A DNA stretch of 64,000 nt from Phycisphaerales bacterium (GTDB lineage Bacteria > Planctomycetota > Phycisphaerae > UBA1845 > Fen-1342). The translations under genes were made by a program, and so were the position numbers. The DNA is taken from the NCBI GenBank assembly GCA_016710275.1, contig JADJXS010000001.1:2108001-2172000 (forward strand), in the 5' to 3' direction. The notes beneath the pieces were generated by a model. That model was given only the letters and a program-made list of their open reading frames with translations. It was not told the origin of the DNA and ran no database searches. The stretch's first letter is position 1. Every line of letters begins with the position of its first letter. Below are positions 50,498 to 59,092 of the stretch, one piece after another.

Positions 50498-51303
50498 CAC
50501 GACGCGCCTCCCGCTGCGCGCGGCGGCTCATCCGCTGTGGAATCAATCGACGGGCAGATGGGCTGCGCACTTGCCTCCGCCGCTTCGCCGGGCGGTGGCT
50601 CGAGGCTGGGCGCGTCGGGACAAAGGGCCGCGGCGACGTTGTCGAGCTGCACGGAGAGCGAGGCGTCGATGGTCCCGTCGCGGCCGGTCAGCCGGCAGTC
50701 GCCGGGAACGAGCGCGTCGTCGGTGCTAAGCGTGACGTGCGCGCGGGTGGAAACTTCGCGCAGCAGCTCGGGCAGCTCCGTCTCCAGGCGCGCATGGTCG
50801 GCGCTGCTGACGCAGAGGACCAGGTCGTGTTCGTGGCGGGCCAGTGCGAGCAGGGCACGCGCATTCTCGATCGCGACGGCCGATTCGCGACCGGCGGTGA
50901 TTCGACAGATGCGCGCGGCGATGGCCAGCGCCAGGCGGATGACGTCGCGCTCGGCGGCGGCCAGCAGCGCGGACCGGGACCGGTCGAAGCCGTCGATGGC
51001 GCGGGCCAGGCAGCCGGCGAGGTCATAGAGATGGCCCCGCGCCTCCTCACGAGCGGCGGCAAGTGCCTCGTCGCGCACCTGCGCAAGGGCGGCCTGACGC
51101 GCTTCGGCCATGCCGCGCTCCCGGGCTTCGCGGCGAGCGGATTCGGCGATGCGGGCAGCTTCTTCGCGCGCGCCGGCCAGCAGCGCGTCGGCCTGTTCTT
51201 GTGCCCGTCGCAACAGCTCCCCGGCCTGCTGTTCAAGATTGGCGAACGAGAAGGGCGAGCGGGCCGCCGGGCTGGTGCTTCGAATGACGCCGCGGACGGG
51301 CAT
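50497..51303 (-). CDS. fliH: Flagellar assembly protein FliH
   Basis: Regulator of the FliI ATPase. A 268-residue protein with an Ala/Arg/Glu-rich helical N-terminal half (GELLRRAQEQADALLAGARE) containing closely spaced AxxxG/AxxxA-type motifs, and a globular C-terminal domain (LALAIAARICRITAG, LSTDDALVPGDCRLTGRDGT). A Pro/Ala/Ser tail of about 40 residues follows. Gene order and coupling to fliI confirm it. Confidence 0.88.
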   Translation of the reverse strand: MPVRGVIRSTSPAARSPFSFANLEQQAGELLRRAQEQADALLAGAREEAARIAESARREARERGMAEARQAALAQVRDEALAAAREEARGHLYDLAGCLARAIDGFDRSRSALLAAAERDVIRLALAIAARICRITAGRESAVAIENARALLALARHEHDLVLCVSSADHARLETELPELLREVSTRAHVTLSTDDALVPGDCRLTGRDGTIDASLSVQLDNVAAALCPDAPSLEPPPGEAAEASAQPICPSIDSTADEPPRAAGGAS

Positions 51304-51363
51304 GGCTGCTCCGGGAATTGACGCGGGCGCCGGCGCACGAGGTGCGAGCCGGCGCGCGGCGGA

Positions 51364-52404
51364 TCAGACGACCAGGTCTTTCTCCGCGCCGCCCTTGCCG
51401 GCGATGATGATCTCGCCGGCGTCCTCGAGGCGGCGGACAACGTCCACGATCTTCTTCTGCGCGGCTTCGACGTCGCTGACGCGCACCGGGCCCATGAACT
51501 CCATCTCTTCCTTGATGAGCGTGACGGCCCGTTCGGACATGTTGCGGAAGATCTTTTCCTTCAACTCGTCGCTGGCCGTGCGCAGCGCCAATGCCAGCTC
51601 CTCGTTGTCCACTTCCTTGAGCATCGACTGGATGCCCTTGTCGTTGACGCGCAGGATGTCCTCGAAGACGAACATCAGGCGGCGGATGTCATCAACCAGG
51701 TCGGGCGTCAGCTGTTCGAGGCCTTCGAGAATGGTCTTTTCCGCCGCGCGGCCGGAGAGGTTCAGGATTTCGGCGACGGCCAGCGCGCCGCCGACCTTTT
51801 CGAAGCGCTCGGTCATCATGCCCGAGAGGCGCTTCTCGAGGCCGCGCTCCACTTCCTTGATGACGTCCGGGCTGGTCTGCTCCATGCGGGCGATGCGCGT
51901 CACGACGTCGATCTGGCGCTCCGCCGGAAGGGCGACGAGCACTTCGCTGGCCATGGCGGGCGCGAGATGCGCCAGCACCAGCGCGATGGTCTGGGGGTGC
52001 TCCTCCTGCAGGAACATGAGCAGGTTCTCGACCTCGGTCTTCTGCAGGAAGCTGAAGGGCTGTTCGTGGACGTGGTGCTCAATGGTCGTGATGACTTTCT
52101 TGGCGTCCTCGGGGGAGAGCGTTTTCTGAAGCACGCTGCGCGCCCACGAAAGACCGCCGGAGTCCACATACTGCCGGGCCAGCACGATGCTGTAGAACTC
52201 TGTCACCACCTTTTCACGCAGCTCGGGCGGGACGGTGTCAAGGCTGGCGGCCTCGCGGCTGACCTCCTCCACCATCTCCTGCGGCAGAATCTTCAGCAGC
52301 TCGGCGGCGGTGTCCTGGTTGAGCGCGATGAGCAGGATGGCGGCCTTGCGCAGACCGCTCATCGAGTCGTAATCGAGCGCGTCCAGTTTCTTGGGGCGGG
52401 CCAT
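51364..52404 (-). CDS. fliG: Flagellar motor switch protein FliG
   Basis: Rotor protein that generates torque. A 346-residue protein with all three domains: N-terminal FliF-binding (GLRKAAILLIALNQDTAAEL), the middle EHPQTIALVLAHL (about 124-136), and the C-terminal torque helix region (FVFEDILRVNDKGIQSMLKE, LALALRTASDELKEKIFRNM) with the conserved charged residues. An EFMGPVRVSDVEAAQ segment follows. Normal length; between fliF and fliH. Confidence 0.96.
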   Translation of the reverse strand: MARPKKLDALDYDSMSGLRKAAILLIALNQDTAAELLKILPQEMVEEVSREAASLDTVPPELREKVVTEFYSIVLARQYVDSGGLSWARSVLQKTLSPEDAKKVITTIEHHVHEQPFSFLQKTEVENLLMFLQEEHPQTIALVLAHLAPAMASEVLVALPAERQIDVVTRIARMEQTSPDVIKEVERGLEKRLSGMMTERFEKVGGALAVAEILNLSGRAAEKTILEGLEQLTPDLVDDIRRLMFVFEDILRVNDKGIQSMLKEVDNEELALALRTASDELKEKIFRNMSERAVTLIKEEMEFMGPVRVSDVEAAQKKIVDVVRRLEDAGEIIIAGKGGAEKDLVV

Positions 52405-52456
52405 CGGCTCTCACTCTGCGGGGCGGTCGAAACAGGCTTCTCGATGCGCAGCGGCG

Positions 52457-54178
52457 TCAGTCGCGGCGGCGAACCCATTGTTCGAAGGCGGCCCCGACGC
52501 CGTCCTTGTCGTTCTTGATCATCTGCCCGAGCTGATCGACCATCTTGCCGATCTGAATCGTCCGCTCATCCACCTCGCGCGCTTCCAGAACGCCGTCAGT
52601 GCCGGCGGCCCGGCCGACCGGCTGCGCGGTCTGGTATTGCGGCAGGCGGTCGTTCCCCTCCAGCGCCTCCTCTTCCTCACGCTTCTCGCGCGCTGCGGCC
52701 GCGGCGGCGCCGACATCCTGGGCCGCTTGGCGGGCCGCCTCGATCGCCTCTTTCGGAAGCCCCAGTTCGATGCCGAAGGCCTCGCCCGCGGTGGAGCGGC
52801 GCGCCAGCCGGAACATCACGCCGAGGCTGATCAGCGCGAGCAGGCCCAATGCGCCCTGCGGCGCATAGCGGGAGGCCATGTCCAGCATCGAGATGCTCTC
52901 CGCGGCTGCGGCTTCGGCGATCTCGTCGGCCTGGTCGTAATACCAGTCCACGCGGACCTGCTCCTCGGTCGCCGGCTTGACCAGCACCGCCACCTGGCTC
53001 AGCACGCGCGGCCGCTCCTTGTCGAAGACCTGCGCAATCTGCTCGGGAGTGGGCGGTTCGGTAGCGGCTGGATTCTGCCGGCGGAAGACGCCGGCCAGAT
53101 AGCTGTGCGAGATGTTGACCGCGGCGAAAACCGACTGAATCTCGCCGCTGGGCTTGCTCTCCGACGTTCGCCGATTGCCGGCGATCCGCTCCGTCTTGGT
53201 GGACTCGACGGTCGAATTTTCATCGCGAGCGCCGCCGCCGGCGGAAAGGCCGACATTCGGCTGCACGCCGGGCTGGCCGGAGGGGCGCGAGCGGGCGCTG
53301 GATTCCGTGCGGCGATCCTCGAATACGTCCACCGGGTCGGTGGGCGTGACGGTTTCGGAGCTGCGCGAAGTGAGATCGAGATCGACCTGCACGCTGACGC
53401 GCACGCGCGGATCAAAGGCCAGTTGCGAACGAATCTTCTCGGCCAGCAGGCGCTCCTGCTCGCGGCGCTGCAGCGCCAGGCCGGTGCTGCCGGCGGCGTC
53501 TTCGTTCTCCCACTCCAGCGCGCTGACGCCGTTGCCATCCACCACCTGCACGTTGCGGATCGGCAGTCCGCGGACGGCGCCGCTGACCATCCGCGCAGCG
53601 GCACGGGCCAGGCTGCGCGACACCGGCTCACCGCCCTGCATGATCAGCGTGACGCTGGCGGTCGAGGCGGGCGCTTCGCGCGAGAAGCTGCGGCGCTGGT
53701 GGAGGTTCAGAAAAACGCGCGCCGTCTTGACGCCGTGGAGCTGCCCCAGCACCCGCTCGATCTCGCGCTGCAGCGCCACGGTCCAGCGGCGGTCGTTCTC
53801 CTCCTGCGAGACCCACGGATTGGATTCCTTCACCAGCGCGTCAAAGCTGACGCTGGTGTCGGCCGGCAGGCGCTCGAGCTGTTGAAGCTGGGCGAGAATG
53901 GCGGGCCGGTTGGCTTCCGCCCGGACCATGACCTGCGACGTGCCGGCCTCGTGCGGCTCGTTCATCAGGGAGAGGCCGCCGGCGATGCGCGCCACCTCCT
54001 CCGTGGAGAGCGACTGCGGCATCAGCGGGACCATTTCGGGCCGGGCGGCCCACTGCACCATCCACGCCAGCGCCAGTGCGGCGAAGGCCCCGCCGAGAAA
54101 GATGGCGGCGCGCTGCGACGCGGAGAGATCACGCAACTGCGCGATCGCGGCGGTGATGGCTTTTTGCAGCGCCTCCAT
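52457..54178 (-). CDS. fliF: Flagellar MS-ring protein FliF
   Basis: Forms the membrane ring on which the motor assembles. A 573-residue protein: first span about 23-42 (AAIFLGGAFAALALAWMVQW), YscJ/FliF ring domain (about 45-220) with SQEENDRRWTVALQREIER, an Arg-rich variable region with a Gly/Ser-rich loop near 310, second span about 447-465 (APQGALGLLALISLGVMFRL) and a C-terminal FliG-binding segment. AGGA precedes the ATG. All parts are present. Confidence 0.95.
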   Translation of the reverse strand: MEALQKAITAAIAQLRDLSASQRAAIFLGGAFAALALAWMVQWAARPEMVPLMPQSLSTEEVARIAGGLSLMNEPHEAGTSQVMVRAEANRPAILAQLQQLERLPADTSVSFDALVKESNPWVSQEENDRRWTVALQREIERVLGQLHGVKTARVFLNLHQRRSFSREAPASTASVTLIMQGGEPVSRSLARAAARMVSGAVRGLPIRNVQVVDGNGVSALEWENEDAAGSTGLALQRREQERLLAEKIRSQLAFDPRVRVSVQVDLDLTSRSSETVTPTDPVDVFEDRRTESSARSRPSGQPGVQPNVGLSAGGGARDENSTVESTKTERIAGNRRTSESKPSGEIQSVFAAVNISHSYLAGVFRRQNPAATEPPTPEQIAQVFDKERPRVLSQVAVLVKPATEEQVRVDWYYDQADEIAEAAAAESISMLDMASRYAPQGALGLLALISLGVMFRLARRSTAGEAFGIELGLPKEAIEAARQAAQDVGAAAAAAREKREEEEALEGNDRLPQYQTAQPVGRAAGTDGVLEAREVDERTIQIGKMVDQLGQMIKNDKDGVGAAFEQWVRRRD

Positions 54179-54350
54179 GCGGTGCTTCCTGCGGCGGATG
54201 CCGTTGCTGGTTCATCGGCGTCGCGGCGCCCGGGGCCGGATTCAGGCGGGGCGGGACGGTTGTCTTTTGCGCGAACGCGCAGCACGGATTGCGCCGGTGT
54301 GCAGAGACTGTGCGCGGATCGACGGTGCGGGGCGCTCTGCGGCGGCCGGA

Positions 54351-54653
54351 TCAGACGCGGAGCTGCTTGATCTCGGTGTAGGCGTCGCTGAGCTTGTTGC
54401 GGATTTCCATCAGCAGGCTGAAGGCTACCTGCGCCTTGCGGGCGGCCGTGAAGACGTCGGTGATGCTGGCGTCGCCGCCGGTCATCAACTGCTCGACGCT
54501 GCGATCGGCCTCCTGCTGAAGCGAACTGACGCGCTCCAGCTCGCGGCGCAGCAGCCCGGCAAAGGGATCGACGGCTTCCGGCTCGGCGGCCGCGCCGCCA
54601 CCCGGCGGGGTGATCCCGCCGGCGCCGGGTCGCAGCCTGTTGATCGGGTCCAT
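54351..54653 (-). CDS. fliE: Flagellar hook-basal body protein FliE
   Basis: Links MS-ring and rod. A 100-residue helical protein with SVEQLMTGGDASITDVFTAA (about 56-75) and the conserved end KAQVAFSLLMEIRNKLSDAY (about 77-96). Start chosen at MDPINRLRPG, which has AAGGA 7 nt upstream; an in-frame GTG eight codons earlier is less likely. 48 bp after flgC. Confidence 0.92.
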   Translation of the reverse strand: MDPINRLRPGAGGITPPGGGAAAEPEAVDPFAGLLRRELERVSSLQQEADRSVEQLMTGGDASITDVFTAARKAQVAFSLLMEIRNKLSDAYTEIKQLRV

Positions 54654-54701
54654 CGCGCGTCCTTGCACCGCGAACACCGCGCGGTTCGGCCTCGGCGGAA
54701 A

Positions 54702-55112
54702 TTACGCGAACAGCCGCAGCGCCTGCTGCACCATCCCCTTGCTGACGTTCATCATCGCGACGTTGGCCTCGTAGGCCCGGGAGGCCTCCAGCGCGTCAAC
54801 GTACTCCATCGAAATGCTGACGTTCGGGTAGCGGACGTAGCCGGCGCGCGGGCCGTCCACCCGCGCATCGGGATGCCCCGGCTGGAAGCGCTCCACGAAG
54901 GGGGATTCGTCGAGCGCGATCTCGTCGATGCGCACGCCCGGCCCGCCGTCGGGCGCTCCCGAGGCCAGCGCCACGAGCCGGCGACGGAACGGCTCGATCG
55001 TGCCGTCCTCCTGCCGCGTGCTGTAGGCGTTGGCGATGTTTCCGGCAATGATGTCCATGCGGGTGCGCTGGGCATTCAGTGCCGAGGCGGAGATGTCGAG
55101 GGCGGACATCAT
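54702..55112 (-). CDS. flgC: Flagellar basal-body rod protein FlgC
   Basis: Proximal-rod subunit. A 136-residue protein with the rod signature SASALNAQRTRMDIIAGNIAN (central part about 8-28), VRYPNVSISMEYVDALEASR (about 92-111) and the C-terminal helix YEANVAMMNVSKGMVQQALR. GGAG lies 8 nt upstream. Between flgB and fliE as in most operons. Confidence 0.94.
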   Translation of the reverse strand: MMSALDISASALNAQRTRMDIIAGNIANAYSTRQEDGTIEPFRRRLVALASGAPDGGPGVRIDEIALDESPFVERFQPGHPDARVDGPRAGYVRYPNVSISMEYVDALEASRAYEANVAMMNVSKGMVQQALRLFA

Positions 55113-55144
55113 CGGCTGACTCCTTCAAGGCGAGTCGCGGCGGG

Positions 55145-55588
55145 TCAGGAGACCCGTCCGCGGATCGCGCTCAGCAATCCGTCAAAGCGATTTCTCAGCA
55201 ACTGCGCGGCGACGCTGTAGGTCAGCGAGTTCTGTGAAGCGTCGGACAGCAGCGCATCAAGCCGCGCGTTCGTGCCGTCGTGAAAGAGCACGTTCGGCGC
55301 CGGTTCGCGGTCCGGCTCGACCCGCAGCCGGCCGTTCGCATCCGTGCGGGCCTGCGGATTGCCCTGCAACTCGAGCCGTGCAGTGCCGCGCTCGCGGGCC
55401 GCGTGCAGCGCCCGGGACAGCGACTTCTGAAACGACGCGGCGTCGAGCGTGCGGCTGTGATGATCGGGGGTGTCGACGTTGGCGACGTTTTCGGCCAGCA
55501 CGCGCTGCCGCTCCTCGGCGAAGCGCGCCGCCAGCTCGACGGCGTGCGTCGTCCGCGATTCGATCAGCCGTGTTGTCCACTCGCTCAT
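55145..55588 (-). CDS. flgB: Flagellar basal-body rod protein FlgB
   Basis: Proximal-rod subunit and first gene of the hook-basal-body operon. A 147-residue protein with FAEERQRVLAENVANVDTPD (about 23-42; the AENVANVDTP motif is diagnostic) and the C-terminal helix TYSVAAQLLRNRFDGLLSAI. No Shine-Dalgarno match close to the ATG is strong. A sigma-54 promoter lies about 70 nt upstream. Confidence 0.93.
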   Translation of the reverse strand: MSEWTTRLIESRTTHAVELAARFAEERQRVLAENVANVDTPDHHSRTLDAASFQKSLSRALHAARERGTARLELQGNPQARTDANGRLRVEPDREPAPNVLFHDGTNARLDALLSDASQNSLTYSVAAQLLRNRFDGLLSAIRGRVS

Positions 55589-55656
55589 CCGCGTGCCCGG
55601 TTTCCGCCGCCTGTTCGTTCGTCTATTCGCCTGCTCGTTTGCTCGTACATGCTCCC

Positions 55657-55671
55657 TGCAATTCGCGTGCC
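55657..55671 (-). promoter_or_regulatory. Sigma-54 (-24/-12) promoter of the flgB operon
   Basis: On the minus strand GGCAC-GCGAA-TTGCA matches the consensus GGCAC-N5-TTGCA at every defined position; the base before it is C instead of T. GG at -24 and GC at -12 are 12 nt apart, as required. The start would be near 55646, about 58 nt before flgB. The gene directly upstream encodes a sigma-54 activator. Confidence 0.8.
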
Positions 55672-55772
55672 GCCGTCGGCAGGGCCCGTGGCCCGTGGCC
55701 CGTGGCACCGGGCTTCTGCCCGGTGGCTTTCAGCCTTGTGCACCGCCCGGAAGGGCGGTGCCACGACGCGCT

Positions 55773-55870
55773 GCATGCTTACGCGGCATCGCTCGCAACT
55801 GCATGCTTACGCGGCATCGCTCGCAACTGCATGCTTACGCGGCATCGCTCGCAACTGCATGCTTACGCGG
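55773..55870 (+). repeat. 28-bp tandem array (3.5 units)
   Basis: Three identical 28-bp units (GCATGCTTACGCGGCATCGC then TCGCAACT) at 55773, 55801 and 55829, plus the first 14 bp of a fourth that becomes the left half of the 32-nt palindrome. No spacers separate them, so this is not a CRISPR. Confidence 0.85.
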
Positions 55871-55888
55871 AGTACCGCGAAAGCATGC
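55857..55888. repeat. 32-nt palindrome, copy 1
   Basis: GCATGCTT-A-CGCGG-AGTA-CCGCG-A-AAGCATGC: two paired blocks (8 and 5 bp) with one A/A mismatch and a 4-nt loop. An identical copy is at 56026-56057 and a covarying one at 63536-63567. Confidence 0.85.
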
Positions 55889-55968
55889 CACCCGGCCGTG
55901 GCACCGGGCTTCTGCCCGGTGGCTTTCAGCCTTGTGCACCGCCCGGAAGGGCGGTGCCACGACGCGCT

Positions 55969-56039
55969 GCATGCTTACGCGGCATCGCTCCGCAACTGCA
56001 TGCTTACGCGGCATCGCTCGCAACTGCATGCTTACGCGG
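55969..56039 (+). repeat. 28-bp tandem array in second composite copy
   Basis: Two units (the first 29 bp, with an extra C in GCTCCGC) followed by the 14-bp half-unit. Compared with copy 1 one unit is missing, which suggests slippage or unequal exchange. Confidence 0.8.
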
Positions 56040-56057
56040 AGTACCGCGAAAGCATGC
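56026..56057. repeat. 32-nt palindrome, copy 2
   Basis: Identical to 55857-55888. Confidence 0.85.
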
Positions 56058-56158
56058 CACCCGGCCGTGGCACCGGGCTTCCGCCCGGTGGCTTCGACTA
56101 TGTGCTCCACCCGTCGCAGCGCTACTCGGCCCAGGGCCCGGCCATTCGCCCCGTAAAC

Positions 56159-57571
<1,413 letters not shown>

Positions 57572-57661
57572 TGCATCTCCTCGGAGTCCCTTCCTCGGGT
57601 TCATTCCAAGATTGCGCATCGGACGTTTCGGCCCGCCGGCAAGAGCGCCGACGGCGCAAAT

Positions 57662-58576
57662 TCACGCCCCCGCCTCCCGCTTTTCGGCCGACTTCGCGCT
57701 GGAATGCGCCAATCGGCGCGATTCCGGCGCAATCGGCAGCCGGATCGAAAAACACGCGCCCCCCTCAGGGCGGTTCTCCCCTCGCAGTTCGCCCCCATGC
57801 GACTCCACCAGCCGATGGGCGATCGTCAGCCCCAGGCCGGTGCCGTGATCCTTGGTCGTGAAGAACGGGTCAAAAATGCGGTCCAGTAATTCCGGCGGCA
57901 GCCCCGGCCCGCTGTCCGTGACAGTGAGCGTCACCCACCCCTCGACGCCCCGCGCCCCGACGCCCACGGTGCTGCCGCGCGGGGCGGCTTCGGCGGCGTT
58001 GGTGATCAGATTGACCAGCGCCCGGTGCAGGCCATCCCCGTCCACGCGCACGATCGGTTCTGCGGTTGGCGTGGAGAGCTTGATCACCACGCCGGCCCGC
58101 TCGGCCGCCGGTCGGCAGGCCTCCACCGCCCGCTGCAGCACCTCGGCAACGGGAACCCGGCTGGAGCGATCGGGTCGCGGCGCCAGCGCCAGCGTGTCGC
58201 TCACGACGCGATCAACGGCCCGGATCGCGCCGTCAATCTTGTCGAGGATGGTGTGGGCGCTTTCCGTCGGGGGCGGGTCCGTGCGGAGCAGGTTGACGTA
58301 TAGCTGAATCGCGCCAAGCGGGTTTCGCACCTCGTGCGCGACCCCCGCGGCCATTTCGCCCAATGCGGCAAGCCGCCGGCGTCGCTCCAACTCGCGATCC
58401 TTCGAGGCCAACTCCTCGCGCAGCCGCTCGATCTCGCTCTGCAGCGTCTCATGCGTGCGGGCCAGCCGCTGCGTCACGTCCATGTAATCGCGCAGCACGC
58501 CGGCCAGGTCGTCGGCGGGCGGCGGTGCGGTTCCGGCTCGAGCGGCCGCTGATAGGCTCATGCGGGATTCCTCCAT
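57662..58576 (-). CDS. Soluble NtrB-type histidine kinase (FlgS-like)
   Basis: A 304-residue kinase without membrane spans. A helical N-terminal sensor/coiled-coil part (about 25-70), the HisKA motif LGEMAAGVAHEVRNPLGAIQ with its His (about 80), and the HATPase with N-box NLITNAAEAA, DSGPGLP, FFTTKDHGTGLGLTIAHRLV and GGACFSIRLP. It precedes the activator gene on the same strand, so they form a two-component pair like FlgS/FlgR of epsilonproteobacteria. Two starts are possible (58576, 58561); the second has GGAGGA upstream. Confidence 0.9.
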   Translation of the reverse strand: MEESRMSLSAAARAGTAPPPADDLAGVLRDYMDVTQRLARTHETLQSEIERLREELASKDRELERRRRLAALGEMAAGVAHEVRNPLGAIQLYVNLLRTDPPPTESAHTILDKIDGAIRAVDRVVSDTLALAPRPDRSSRVPVAEVLQRAVEACRPAAERAGVVIKLSTPTAEPIVRVDGDGLHRALVNLITNAAEAAPRGSTVGVGARGVEGWVTLTVTDSGPGLPPELLDRIFDPFFTTKDHGTGLGLTIAHRLVESHGGELRGENRPEGGACFSIRLPIAPESRRLAHSSAKSAEKREAGA

Positions 58577-58615
58577 GAATCACCTGCGGAAGCGTCTCTG
58601 CAATCGCGACGCGGC

Positions 58616-59092
58616 TCAGCCGGCCAGGTCGGCCCCCAGCGACGACCCACCCGGGGCGGCGCCGGCCGCGGCCTGCCGGCCATACGCGCTGGCTGCCGAG
58701 CGCGTGCTGTCCACCTCGGCCAGTTCACGGGCGACCAGTTGCTTGCGAGCGGCCAGCAGCGCTCCGTCCTCCTGATCGCTCTGCAGAATGGTTCGCAACA
58801 GGGCGCTCACGTCGGAGAGCAGTTCGGCGGCCTGCGTGCGGTCGTCTTCGGGCAGGGCGGCGTAGGTGGCCTCCCAGTTGCGGCGGTAGGGGGCCAGGTC
58901 GTGATTGAGGCGCGCCAAGGCCGCGACCAGCGACTGCCGGTCGCGCAGCACGTTGAGCAGCTCCTCGGGCTGATCGCCGCTGATCAGTCCGCGCTGGCGG
59001 CGGCTCAGCGTGCGCAGCTCGGTGTAGAGGCGCCGCTGCTCGGTGAGCAGGGCGATGACGGGGCGCGGGTCGTGGTTCGAAGCGGGTGTCAT
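58616..59092 (-). CDS. flgN: FlgN-like flagellar export chaperone
   Basis: A 158-residue helical protein with LTEQRRLYTELRTLSRRQRG and LLNVLRDRQSLVAALARLNH near the N-terminus, the pattern of FlgN, the chaperone of hook-junction proteins; a low-complexity Ala/Gly end follows. The ATG overlaps the stop of the large TPR gene (ATGA) and AGGAG lies 8 nt upstream. No flgK or flgL follows here. Family call from length, helix pattern and context. Confidence 0.68.
   Translation of the reverse strand: MTPASNHDPRPVIALLTEQRRLYTELRTLSRRQRGLISGDQPEELLNVLRDRQSLVAALARLNHDLAPYRRNWEATYAALPEDDRTQAAELLSDVSALLRTILQSDQEDGALLAARKQLVARELAEVDSTRSAASAYGRQAAAGAAPGGSSLGADLAG

Larger units (their letters stand above)
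55701..56095 (+). repeat. Composite palindromic repeat, two full copies and a partial third
   Basis: Copies begin at 55701, 55897 and 56066. Each full copy reads: CCGGGC-TTCT-GCCCGG hairpin, a CACCGCCC-GGAA-GGGCGGTG hairpin, a run of 28-bp units, then a 32-nt palindrome and GCCACCCGGC leading into the next copy. Copies 1 and 2 are nearly identical over their shared parts, differing in the number of 28-bp units. The third stops after the first hairpin and is diverged (CTTCCG). An inverted relative lies at 12353-12448. Confidence 0.85.
55589..56158. other. 570-bp intergenic region between activator gene and flgB
   Basis: Holds the sigma-54 promoter of flgB (55657-55671) and about 400 bp of composite and tandem repeats (55701-56095). 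Frames open across the repeats encode only the repeat itself and are not genes. Confidence 0.8.

Noticed and set aside
55701..55900. TGGCACCGGGCTTCTGC in the composite repeat as a plus-strand sigma-54 promoter
   Set aside because: GG and GC are 14 nt apart instead of 12, and no plus-strand gene follows. The minus-strand TGGCACCGCCCTTCC lacks the essential GC at -12.
55773..56039. Regular 28-bp repeats as a CRISPR array
   Set aside because: The repeats are directly adjacent with no spacers, and no cas genes are present.
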